Part shown: piece by piece, positions 1 to 5,198 of the stretch
How the letters are laid out: each line of letters begins with the position of its first letter
Position numbering within the stretch: the first letter of the stretch is position 1
Assembly: GCA_016208665.1 (NCBI GenBank)
Contig: JACQXT010000192.1
Location: forward strand, 1-6,096
Direction of reading: 5' to 3'
Source: Chitinivibrionia bacterium
GTDB taxonomy: Bacteria > Krumholzibacteriota > Krumholzibacteriia > WVZY01
DNA length: 6,096 bases
Program-made: the position numbers and the translations under genes
The notes under the pieces: model-generated
What the model was told of the DNA's origin: nothing
The model's input: the letters and a program-made list of their open reading frames with translations, nothing else
Database searches by the model: none

Positions 1-28
1 AGACAGTGATCTGGGTGGAAAGCAGAAT

Positions 29-358
29 ATGAGAAGGAGGAAGGAATTGTTATTATTGGTGCGTGAGAAGGCAGAAAGACGGATTCTTTACTCACCTCAC
101 GCGGCCAGACAGATGATGCGACCCGATCGGATGATCTCTCCTGGGGAGATAAGAGGGGTTATCGAAGGGGGAGAGATTATTGAAGACTACCCGGATGACG
201 TTCGAGGACACAGTTGCCTCATTTTGGGAGCAGGCGATGGTGAGAGGACCTTGCATGTCGTCTGTGCCCCCAAAGAAGACTATCTGGCAATCATAACCGC
301 TTATATCCCGACAGTGGACAACTGGCAGGAAGGTTTCAGGGTGAGGATAAAGAAATGA
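29..358 (+). CDS. DUF4258 domain protein, probable toxin of a TA pair
   Basis: This 109-residue protein matches the DUF4258 pattern. It has a conserved His in SPHA (H24) followed by a methionine/arginine-rich helix, an ISPGEI..VIEGGEIIEDYP stretch (about 36-54), LHVV (75-78) and IITAYIP (88-94). DUF4258 proteins are small RelE/MqsR-like folds often found as presumed ribonuclease toxins, and that role is inferred here. Its stop overlaps the next start in an ATGA at 355-358, indicating translational coupling with the zinc-finger partner. Start choice is uncertain. ATG 29 has only a weak GGAAAG upstream, whereas in-frame TTG 47 sits 6 bases after AAGGAGG (34-40) and would remove six residues. 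No promoter is visible in the 28 bases before it. Confidence 0.8.
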   Translation: MRRRKELLLLVREKAERRILYSPHAARQMMRPDRMISPGEIRGVIEGGEIIEDYPDDVRGHSCLILGAGDGERTLHVVCAPKEDYLAIITAYIPTVDNWQEGFRVRIKK

Positions 359-567
359 AATGTATGCATTGTAACGGAGAAATGGAACGTGGCAAGGCAC
401 CCTTCCATGTCGACCGACGAGGGATTCACCTGACGGTCGACGACGTCCCTTCTTGGATCTGCCAGCAATGCGGTGAGTCCTATCTTGAAGAAACAGAAGT
501 TGAGTCAATCCAGGCCATGATTCGGGCATTGGAGAAGGAAACGCAGAAGCTGGCTGCGGCGGGGTAA
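355..567 (+). CDS. YgiT-type (MqsA N-terminal-like) zinc-finger protein, probable antitoxin
   Basis: This 70-residue protein has two CxxC pairs, C3-x2-C6 and C36-x2-C39, with the second in the context WICQQCGESYLEE. This is the hallmark of the YgiT-type zinc finger that forms the N-terminal, toxin-binding half of MqsA. The tail (about 45-66) is a charged helix. The helix-turn-helix DNA-binding half of full-length MqsA is absent, which is common for small partners of DUF4258 toxins. It starts within the toxin stop (ATGA overlap), giving toxin-first order as in mqsRA. The role as antitoxin is inferred from domain and context. The attC-like site begins 13 bases after its stop. Confidence 0.82.
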   Translation: MKCMHCNGEMERGKAPFHVDRRGIHLTVDDVPSWICQQCGESYLEETEVESIQAMIRALEKETQKLAAAG

Positions 568-580
568 GAGTTCTACGGTC

Positions 581-673
581 GTCGAACATCTGCCTGCAAC
601 AGGTGGCGCGACACGGTTTGCCGATTCAGAACCGACGTTTCGTTGCGCGCCGCTGCTGAGGCATGCGTTCTGC
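581..673 (+). other. attC-like recombination site 1
   Basis: The outer boxes are GTCGAAC (581-587) and GTTCTGC (667-673), whose GAAC and GTTC parts pair. Four-base unpaired spacers follow on each side (588-591, 663-666). The stem then pairs GCCT (592-595) with AGGC (659-662), CAG (600-602) with CTG (656-658), and GGCGCG (605-610) with CGCGCC (646-651). The four-base bulge at 596-599 is on the left arm. This is the R''/L''/L'/R' architecture of integron attC sites, and the site lies between two unrelated small genes. The core GCGTTCTGCGG (665-675) recurs at attC 2 when the intron is removed. The core departs from the textbook GTTRRRY. Confidence 0.68.
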
Positions 674-732
674 GGACATAGAGGTACGCGAGGCTGAGAT
701 GGGGGAAGGAAGGGACTGGAACTGGCGCAGCG

Positions 733-1194
733 GTGAAGGTGCGTCCGTCCACCAAGATATCCTGCTGGCGATGTGGCGCAGAGATGCCCGCGGTGGCCCT
801 CGTGGCACCCAAAGTGGCGGACACCGAAGACGAAATCTGCATTCTTACAGAGATCCGGGAAGTTCCGGAAACAGTGCTCCAGTTCGTCCGTGCTCGAGTT
901 CCATCGTTCCGACTCAAGTATTCTAAGACATCCGGCTTTTCGTACTATGCGAACAGTTGCCCGAGGTGCGGCGTTATATCGGGGGACTTTCACCTTCACA
1001 GCGAGCCGGGCGCTCCCTTCTTCCCCACAGAAGAGGAAGAGGCAAGGCACCTCACCATTGAACAGATTCCTCTGGCCGGTCGTATCATCGCGCGCGCAAG
1101 TCCGGCAATGGGGGTTGGGCACCTGATCTTAACACATGCACGGAAGGTGACCGCAGAACCACTGGATGCACCGGGCCGGCGAAAGTCGGTTTAA
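733..1194 (+). CDS. Double CxxC zinc-ribbon-like hypothetical protein
   Basis: This 153-residue protein has C11-x2-C14 (CWRCG) and C76-x2-C79 (CPRCG), spaced as if four cysteines bind one zinc. The second pair is followed by a GDFHLHSEPGAPFFP segment (84-98). I recognise this general arrangement from uncharacterised bacterial proteins but know no function. There is no signal peptide or membrane segment. The start is GTG 733, the first usable start in a frame open from 682. The only purine-rich stretch upstream (about 701-714) is about 19 bases away, so initiation may be weak. The ORF begins about 60 bases after attC 1, the position expected for a cassette gene. The last residues (about 140-153) may run into foreign sequence at the junction with the vWA fragment. 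Confidence 0.7.
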   Translation: MKVRPSTKISCWRCGAEMPAVALVAPKVADTEDEICILTEIREVPETVLQFVRARVPSFRLKYSKTSGFSYYANSCPRCGVISGDFHLHSEPGAPFFPTEEEEARHLTIEQIPLAGRIIARASPAMGVGHLILTHARKVTAEPLDAPGRRKSV

Positions 1195-1579
1195 CCGGCT
1201 TCGCACGGGGCTTTGGGTCGGCGGCCGTCGCAACCTTCCCTACACGGATCAGCGTTTCGATGTCTACCGCACCCTGTGTCACTACTTCGGGGGCGGAACG
1301 AGGCTGCAGATCGAAGAGGTCGAGGCCCTGCAAACCGATGAAGTGCCGGACATTTTTCTGATCACGGATATGCAGATCACCAACCTGGCCGCATTGATCG
1401 AGCTGTTCAACCAGAGGGAAAACCGCGTCACAGCCGTCCATATCGGAAACAACGATTCGGTCAAGACCTTTCGCCGCTCCCTGGCACTCAGGAAGAACGT
1501 CAGCATCTTTGCCATAGAGGACAAGCAGAGCATCCCGGCGATCGTTCTCGGGAAGGTCAAGGAATACCTGTATTCTTGA
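1166..1579 (+). pseudogene. C-terminal fragment of a von Willebrand factor A domain protein
   Basis: The 137-codon open frame encodes the second half of a vWA-type fold. RTLCHYFGGGTRL (about 35-47) supplies the threonine of a MIDAS metal site. PDIFLITDMQITNL (61-74) is a hydrophobic strand ending in the MIDAS aspartate (D68). NRVTAVHIGNN (86-96) is a further strand. The first MIDAS element, DxSxS, and everything N-terminal to it are missing. Recognisable homology begins only around residue 24, so the first 20 or so codons, which overlap the end of the zinc-ribbon gene in another frame, may be chance. ATG 1166 has no convincing ribosome binding site. I therefore call it a 5'-truncated remnant. 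A small intact gene cannot be excluded. Confidence 0.6.
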
Positions 1580-1586
1580 TTCCCCG

Positions 1587-1706
1587 CACATCACAAGAGA
1601 CGGAGGCCCAGTCCCGAACCTCAACGAGCTCGAGTGCCTCGGAAACGAGGTCTACGCGAATGTCTATCGAAGGCCCAAGCTCTTGGAAGTGCGGTTCGTC
1701 TCGTAG
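1587..1706 (+). pseudogene. Internal fragment of a glutaminyl-peptide cyclotransferase gene
   Basis: A frame ending at TAG 1704-1706 reads HITRDGGPVPNLNELECL followed by GNEVYANVYR. This resembles the conserved core of bacterial glutaminyl-peptide cyclotransferases of the beta-propeller type (typically V.DGG.PV.NLNELE..G.vYANVW.TDRI). Only about 35 of the roughly 250 residues expected are present. There is no start, and the match fades after YANVYR before the stop. It abuts the stop of the vWA fragment with no intergenic spacer. It looks like a fossil left by deletion or illegitimate joining. The identification is by motif memory only and the stretch is short. Confidence 0.55.
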
Positions 1707-1990
1707 AGCAAGAAGCGGCTCATCTCTTCCTCTATTGAAATTGTGACCTTTCGGCCGCACTCACGCGGCAGGAAGAAACTCCACCCACGAGAGCCGGGAT
1801 CGGTGCTCACCCTCGGCGACTGGACGTACTCCTGTCCGAAACCGGTTGACCCCCAATTCACACCCCGCCTTCCTGTGGCTTCAACGCCATAATTGTGATT
1901 GACGCCGCGAAACAGTAGAGGTATGTTCTCGTGACGGAACCAGTCAATCCCAGAGAGAGGGCTGTTGTGGTTTCTCCCACACACGTCATG

Positions 1991-2047
1991 AACCGTGGCC
2001 CCGCCGCGGTGCGCAGCCCGGTCGACCGGCTCCCGGCGGCGGCCGTT
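1991..2047 (+). other. GC-rich hairpin, weak attC candidate
   Basis: AAC (1991-1993) can pair with GTT (2045-2047). GGCC (1997-2000) pairs with GGCC (2041-2044), and CCGCCG (2001-2006) pairs with CGGCGG (2034-2039), leaving C2040 extrahelical. The apical region contains a further CGGTCGACCG palindrome. The outer boxes plus stem resemble a short attC. However, the extra base is on the right arm, the flanking box bases do not match the three stronger sites, and GC-rich DNA forms such hairpins by chance. It lies roughly where a cassette boundary would be expected between the zinc-ribbon/debris block and the vapBC-type pair. Confidence 0.25.
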
Positions 2048-2238
2048 TCGGCTCCGTCAGTGTATCAAAATATCCCTGACCGGCGACCTGTGTCCCCACG
2101 CGGTCTATTGCCTGGCAAAAAGGGGAGCAGATGAGGCAGAGAATCCTTTCATTTCAATACGTTCGCCCCAGGCCCCGGGTTGACGGTTCCGGGAAATACA
2201 CTGACCGCCCCACAGTGTTCAGGGCAGATACGTAGTTC

Positions 2239-2316
2239 GGTAGAATTCTTGTTCTGTGCACAGGGGGGATGCCCTTGGCCAGTTGATCCTACCTGGCAAG
2301 GGGGTAGAATACTTGT
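2239..2316 (+). repeat. Direct repeat GGTAGAATnCTTGT, two copies
   Basis: GGTAGAATTCTTGT (2239-2252) recurs as GGTAGAATACTTGT (2303-2316), 13 of 14 bases identical and 64 bases apart. The second copy ends directly before the -35 box of the antitoxin promoter. A TGTGCAC motif follows each copy (2255-2261 and 2350-2356), though at different distances. This suggests a duplicated regulatory segment or a repeated binding site upstream of the toxin-antitoxin operon. The two copies are short, so coincidence is possible. Confidence 0.45.
2254..2263. promoter_or_regulatory. Palindrome CTGTGCACAG, possible distal operator
   Basis: This perfect 10-bp palindrome lies about 107 bases upstream of the antitoxin start. 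It shares the TGTGCAC core with the palindrome that overlaps the promoter start region (2346-2359). Two sites with a common core are compatible with cooperative binding by an autoregulating antitoxin, but this is inference from sequence symmetry only. Confidence 0.3.
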
Positions 2317-2317
2317 C

Positions 2318-2346
2318 TTGACACGGGTTGCGTATATGCACATAAT
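2318..2346 (+). promoter_or_regulatory. Sigma70-type promoter of the antitoxin-toxin operon
   Basis: A perfect -35 box TTGACA (2318-2323) is followed by a 17-base spacer and a near-consensus -10 box CATAAT (2341-2346). Transcription would begin near 2353, about 17 bases before the antitoxin ATG. This is the best promoter in the window and would let the toxin-antitoxin pair be expressed independently of an integron promoter. Confidence 0.75.
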
Positions 2347-2359
2347 GAGTGTGCACTCA
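2346..2359. promoter_or_regulatory. Candidate antitoxin operator
   Basis: TGAGTG (2346-2351) and CACTCA (2354-2359) form a 6-bp inverted repeat with a 2-base centre. It begins at the last base of the -10 box and covers the predicted transcription start. A second, overlapping inverted pair, TGCAC (2337-2341) and GTGCA (2351-2355), brackets the -10 box. Phd/YefM-type antitoxins typically repress their own promoter through such palindromes, so this is the natural operator candidate. Confidence 0.5.
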
Positions 2360-2369
2360 GGAGGCAGCC

Positions 2370-2621
2370 ATGGAAGCTTCAATTCTTGATCTCCGGCGCC
2401 GGAGGGCAGAGGTCTTACGCGCGCTTGATCGGAATGGGTCGATCAAGATCCTCTACCGCGGCCGGCCGCGAGCCATGCTTATTCCGGCAAGCTCACGGAA
2501 CCGACAACGGGAGTCGGTAGCCAACCATCCGGCCTTCGGTATGTGGAAGGACAACGATAGCTTGGCTGACGTTACCGCTTACGTTCGTACGCTCAGGAGG
2601 AACCGTTTCGGTGCTGTTTGA
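2370..2621 (+). CDS. Phd/YefM-type antitoxin of a VapC-like toxin
   Basis: This 83-residue protein begins at ATG 2370, which has an ideal AGGAGG (2359-2364) five bases upstream. An in-frame GTG at 2349 lies upstream of the predicted transcript start and is rejected. The N-terminal half (MEASILDLRRRRAEVLRALD, then SIKILYRGRPRAMLIPA) has the alpha-beta layout of Phd/YefM antitoxins that bind DNA as dimers. The C-terminal tail (HPAFGMWKDNDSLADVTAYVRTLRRNRF) is the kind of extended toxin-binding segment seen in partners of PIN-domain toxins. Its last 11 bases overlap the toxin gene, indicating coupled translation. It probably neutralises the toxin and represses the promoter directly upstream. Confidence 0.85.
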   Translation: MEASILDLRRRRAEVLRALDRNGSIKILYRGRPRAMLIPASSRNRQRESVANHPAFGMWKDNDSLADVTAYVRTLRRNRFGAV

Positions 2622-2988
2622 TACGGACGTCCTGATCTGGGTCTTCCGCGGCAACCGTAAGGCGGCGAGAAGCGTCGATGCGACACCTGACCGGTTTATC
2701 TCGATCGTGACCTACATGGAACTCGTTCAAGGCGCTCGAAGCCGTCAAGAGCTTCGCCGAATCAAGGATTTCCTGTCCGATGCTGCATTTCAGGTCGTTC
2801 CCCTGAGCGATAGCATAGGTCATCGAGCCTCAATTTACGTAGAGGAATACGGCCTCGGGACGGCATTGGGCGTGGCCGACGCCTTGATCGCGGCTACCGC
2901 AGTAGAACACAACCAGCCGCTTTGCACAGGAAATCATCGCCACTATAGCCCGATCAAGGAACTTGCCACTAAGGCATTTCGCCCTTGA
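2611..2988 (+). CDS. vapC: VapC-like PIN-domain ribonuclease toxin
   Basis: This 125-residue protein shows the PIN-domain order: DTDVLIWVFRG at the N-terminus (D4 and D6), SIVTYMELVQGAR (31-43, E37), GVADALIAATAVEHNQPLCTGNHRHY (87-112, D90). D4 or D6, E37 and D90 would form the Mg-binding site for RNA cleavage. The usual fourth acidic residue after T.N is histidine (GNHRHY), a variant I recall as common in this subgroup. PIN toxins of this type cleave tRNA or rRNA and halt translation. The start is GTG 2611, with AGGAGG (2595-2600) ten bases upstream. The length is normal for VapC. The gene overlaps the antitoxin by 11 bases and is followed about 70 bases later by attC 2. Confidence 0.9.
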   Translation: MLFDTDVLIWVFRGNRKAARSVDATPDRFISIVTYMELVQGARSRQELRRIKDFLSDAAFQVVPLSDSIGHRASIYVEEYGLGTALGVADALIAATAVEHNQPLCTGNHRHYSPIKELATKAFRP

Positions 2989-3057
2989 GACGAAGCCGAA
3001 TTCTCTGTCCCGTGGTCTCTTCCCGGGCAACAGTGACGGGGGTGGGCCTCAAGAGGC

Positions 3058-3155
3058 ACAGAACTACCGCATGCACCTGCCCGCGAGCGCCTCTGGGCGC
3101 TTCGCCAGACTTCCAACGTTCGGGGGGTGGCGCCCGCGGCAGGTGATGCAGGCGT
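3058..3155 (+). other. attC-like site 2, left portion (continues at 5131-5135)
   Basis: The left box ACAGAAC (3058-3064) pairs with GTTCTG, formed by G3154-T3155 plus TCTG at 5131-5134. Four-base spacers follow (3065-3068, 3150-3153). The stem pairs GCAT (3069-3072) with ATGC (3146-3149), CACCTGCC (3074-3081) with GGCAGGTG (3138-3145), and GCG (3083-3085) with CGC (3135-3137). G3073 and C3082 are left unpaired on the left arm, as expected for attC extrahelical bases. The 12-mer AACTACCGCATG (3062-3073) is shared exactly with attC 3. The group II intron splits the core between GT and T. Total length without the intron is about 103 bases. Confidence 0.8.
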
Positions 3156-3716
3156 GTGTGCCGGGCATGGCACGTAGCTTGTGGGGTGAGAGTCCCCATA
3201 CCAGGTATTCGCGGAGCCGAAGGTTAGGAGAAGGGCAAGGGCGTCGTCGTGAGGCGAGGTCTGAAGGAAGCCCAATCCAAAGGTGCAGCGCGACGATCAG
3301 GAACCGGATAGGAGGCGTGGCACGCTCTGGGCGAGCGGGCACGTGACCGCGAAGCCCTCCATCCGCGATCGGGGCGTGCTTTATAAATCCGGCGTTCATG
3401 CACAGAAAGTTACGTGTCTTACCCCGGGAGATCTCTCATGTGCCTCGGGAAGTCGCGTGCGACGGAAATTGGCTGAGGGGCGAGCAATCGTCCTTGACCG
3501 CATGGGAGAAGTCAGCAGAGGGCATAGTAGGAGGCAAGGGACAGATCGTAGAGGGAAATCCGCATGGACGAACTAGGAACCCGCCCTGCGAATCGAAAGA
3601 GCAGGAGACGGCAACTCTCGGCCTAAAAGGATAGAACGTTACGGTCATGCCCGCTCTGAAGGCCCGAACGGTTCCCGCAAGGGATTGAATGGGAGGCCAA
3701 GGAGGAGGGAGTCTGA

Positions 3717-5111
3717 GTGGAAGCAAAGCCGGCGATCCAGATGCGGCTGCCTTTTCCGGGAAAGGGCAATGCTCCTGCTGCAGAGGCCCGCACCGAAAGT
3801 CCGGTTGGGGACGAACAGTTGATGGAGAGGATGCTTGAGCGGGAGAATCTGATTCGAGCGCTCAAGCGAGTGGAACGCAACGGAGGTAGCGCCGGCGTAG
3901 ACGGGATGGAGGTGGAGGAGCTTCGGCCGCACCTGAAGATCCACTGGCCGAGGATACGGGAGGAACTGCTGGTGGGCACCTACGATCCACACCCCGTCAG
4001 GCGGAAGGAGATACCCAAAGCGGGAGGTGGGAAGAGAACGCTGGGAATACCCACGGTGCTGGACCGATTTATCCAGCAGGCCATGCTTCAGGTCCTGCAG
4101 CCACAATGGGATCCCACGTTTTCAGACAGCAGCTTTGGGTTCCGGCCTGGACGAAGCGCGCATCAGGCGGTACTACGAGCTCAAGGGTACATGAGGTCGG
4201 GATACACATGGGTGGTAGACCTGGATTTGGGAAAATTTTTCGACCGAGTGAACCACGACAGGCTGATGAGCGAGGTGGGCAAGCGAGTAAGGGATGGACG
4301 CGTACGGAGGTTGATTCGACGGTACTTGGAGGCAGGAGCGCTGGAAAATGAGGTGTTCCACGAGACCGAAGAGGGAACCCCGCAAGGCGGACCGCTATCC
4401 CCTTTACTAGCGAACCTGTATTTGGATGGTTTGGATCGAGAGTTGGAGAGGCGAGGGCACCGATTTGCCCGGTACGCAGACGACAGCAACATTTACGTGA
4501 GGAGTCGTCGGGCGGGATATCGTGTACTTAGGAGCGTGACGAACTTCTTGGCAAAAAGGCTCAAGCTCACGGTGAACGCGAGCAAGAGTGCAGTGGGGAG
4601 GCCGTGGGAACGGACCTTCCTCGGGTTTCAGCTCAGTTGGAAGGAGCATCGACGCATCAGCCCGAAAGCGCTGCACGCCTTCAAAGAGCGAGTACGCGAA
4701 ATCACGCAACGTACACGCGGCAGACGGATCGAGCAAGTCGTAAAGGAGCTCAGGAGCTACCTGATCGGCTGGCGGTCCTATTTTGGGTTTAGCGAGGTTC
4801 GAGGGATCTTCAAGGAACTGGACTCTTGGGTCCGACGACGGCTTCGCAGCTACTTATGGAAGCAGTGGGGTCGTCGAGGGTACCGAGAACTTCGCAAACG
4901 CGGTGTAAGTCGGGACCTGGCGTGGAACACGGCAAAATCCGCCCATGGCCCCTGGCGACTGAGCCGGAGCCCCGCTCTTGCGTTTGCATTGCCGGCGAAA
5001 TACTTTTGCTCGCTGGGTCTCCCTCAATTGTATTTGAAACCGACTCAACCAACCGAACCGCCGTGGTACGTGATCCGTATGCCCGGTGGTGTGGGAGGAG
5101 CGGAGTCGTGA
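3717..5111 (+). CDS. ltrA: Group II intron reverse transcriptase/maturase
   Basis: The 464-residue intron-encoded protein assists splicing of its intron and copies it into DNA at new sites. Visible motifs in order: GIPTVLDRFIQQAMLQ (110-125, RT1); SSFGFRPGRSAHQAV (138-152); VDLDLGKFFD (167-176, catalytic D170); GTPQGGPLSPLLANLYLD (220-237); RYADDSNIYV (252-261, catalytic D255 and D256); then FLGF and the group II maturase domain around YLIGWRSYFGF to LDSWVRRRLRSYLWKQWG (348-384). No HNH endonuclease domain follows, as in class C proteins. The start is GTG 3717, directly after an in-frame TGA and six bases after GGAGGAGGGA (3701-3710). The last 19 or so codons read through ribozyme domain V and the stop lies in domain VI, so the C-terminus (WYVIRMPGGVGGAES) is shaped by RNA constraints. 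All motifs are intact. Confidence 0.95.
   Translation: MEAKPAIQMRLPFPGKGNAPAAEARTESPVGDEQLMERMLERENLIRALKRVERNGGSAGVDGMEVEELRPHLKIHWPRIREELLVGTYDPHPVRRKEIPKAGGGKRTLGIPTVLDRFIQQAMLQVLQPQWDPTFSDSSFGFRPGRSAHQAVLRAQGYMRSGYTWVVDLDLGKFFDRVNHDRLMSEVGKRVRDGRVRRLIRRYLEAGALENEVFHETEEGTPQGGPLSPLLANLYLDGLDRELERRGHRFARYADDSNIYVRSRRAGYRVLRSVTNFLAKRLKLTVNASKSAVGRPWERTFLGFQLSWKEHRRISPKALHAFKERVREITQRTRGRRIEQVVKELRSYLIGWRSYFGFSEVRGIFKELDSWVRRRLRSYLWKQWGRRGYRELRKRGVSRDLAWNTAKSAHGPWRLSRSPALAFALPAKYFCSLGLPQLYLKPTQPTEPPWYVIRMPGGVGGAES
5056..5090 (+). ncRNA. Group II intron domain V
   Basis: The catalytic hairpin: ACCGCCG (5057-5063) pairs with CGGTGGT (5084-5090), giving a 34-base element. An inner stem (GGTACG with CGTATGCC) is capped by a short loop and has a bulge on the 3' side. 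CGC near the 5' end (5059-5061) would be the catalytic triad, the version associated with class C introns rather than AGC. It binds the catalytic magnesium ions for splicing. It lies within the reverse transcriptase reading frame. Confidence 0.85.
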
Positions 5112-5130
5112 GACTCCGCCCTATCCCGAT
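5091..5130 (+). ncRNA. Group II intron domain VI and 3' splice site
   Basis: GGAGTC and GACTCC pair across a GTGA tetraloop. GGGA near 5093-5096 pairs with TCCC (5124-5127). A5123 is left bulged seven bases before the 3' end, the usual position of the lariat branch-point adenosine. The intron ends AT at 5129-5130. The reverse transcriptase stop codon falls inside the apical stem. Confidence 0.8.
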
Positions 5131-5135
5131 TCTGC
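5131..5135 (+). other. attC-like site 2, right end of the core
   Basis: TCTGC is the remainder of the GTTCTGC core begun at 3154-3155, directly following the intron. With the next two bases (TCTGCGG) it matches the sequence after GCGT in attC 1. It marks the start of the next cassette. Confidence 0.75.
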
Positions 5136-5163
5136 GGTCGTATGTGGTGTATTCCCTGCGCGC

Positions 5164-5192
5164 TTGACAAGCGTTACCGCAAGAGGTAACAA
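5164..5192 (+). promoter_or_regulatory. Promoter and operator candidate of the DUF4160 pair
   Basis: TTGACA (5164-5169) is followed 17 bases later by a weak -10 candidate TAACAA (5187-5192). A perfect 6-bp inverted repeat, GTTACC (5173-5178) and GGTAAC (5185-5190), fills the spacer and overlaps the -10 box, ideal for a repressor. The helix-turn-helix protein encoded downstream is the obvious candidate ligand. The predicted start of transcription is at or next to the ATG at 5199, so the message may be leaderless. The promoter lies 33 bases inside the cassette, suggesting autonomous expression. Confidence 0.55.
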
Positions 5193-5198
5193 TTAGGC

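Larger units (their letters stand above)
1710..2300. other. About 600 bases without a recognisable gene
   Basis: I see no supported gene here. A frame continuous with the cyclotransferase fragment stays open from 1707 to the TAA at 1890-1892 (61 codons, including TFRPHSRGRKKLHPREPGS). It has no good start and no family I know, so it may be more degraded coding DNA. A 106-codon reading on the opposite strand (1664-1984) is unrecognisable and lacks a convincing ribosome binding site. The segment holds one GC-rich hairpin (1991-2047) and, towards its end, the first copy of a short direct repeat (2239-2252) and a perfect 10-bp palindrome (2254-2263), each described separately. Confidence 0.5.
3156..5130 (+). 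mobile_element. Group II intron, class C-like, inserted in attC 2
   Basis: This is a complete 1975-base intron. The 5' end GTGTG (3156-3160), followed by CCGGGCATGG, matches the GUGYG start of group II ribozymes. The domain I region fills 3160 to about 3700, including the helix GGGG-TGAGAGT-CCCC near 3183-3197. A reverse transcriptase gene occupies domain IV. A 34-base domain V and a domain VI with a bulged A seven bases from the 3' end close it, and it ends in AT (AY rule). Removing it joins GCGT to TCTGCGG, recreating an 11-base core identical to 665-675, which fixes both boundaries. The absence of an endonuclease domain, the length and the hairpin upstream of the insertion point favour class C (IIC-attC type). 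It runs in the same direction as the cassette genes. Confidence 0.9.

Noticed and set aside
92..1122. Long reading frames on the - strand over 92-589 and 505-1122
   Set aside because: They are antisense to well-supported + strand genes and the attC 1 stem, with no recognisable motifs; typical GC-rich shadows.
1664..1984. 106-codon - strand reading frame
   Set aside because: No family recognised and no convincing ribosome binding site. It partly opposes the cyclotransferase-like fragment, so coding is unsupported.
2349..2369. Upstream GTG start for the antitoxin
   Set aside because: It lies before the predicted transcription start, within the operator region. ATG 2370 has an ideal AGGAGG at five bases.
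3058..3150. Rho-independent terminator after the VapC-like gene
   Set aside because: The stem is long and interrupted, has no T-run, and ends in the intron. The attC explanation accounts for the outer boxes and the extra bases.
3154..3158. Alternative intron 5' end two bases earlier (GTGTG at 3154)
   Set aside because: It would remove GT from the left exon, and the rejoined sequence would no longer match the GCGTTCTGCGG core seen at 665-675.
2943..3726. Reading frames on both strands across attC 2 and the 5' half of the intron
   Set aside because: This region is structured RNA/DNA (attC stem and ribozyme domain I); the translations resemble no protein.
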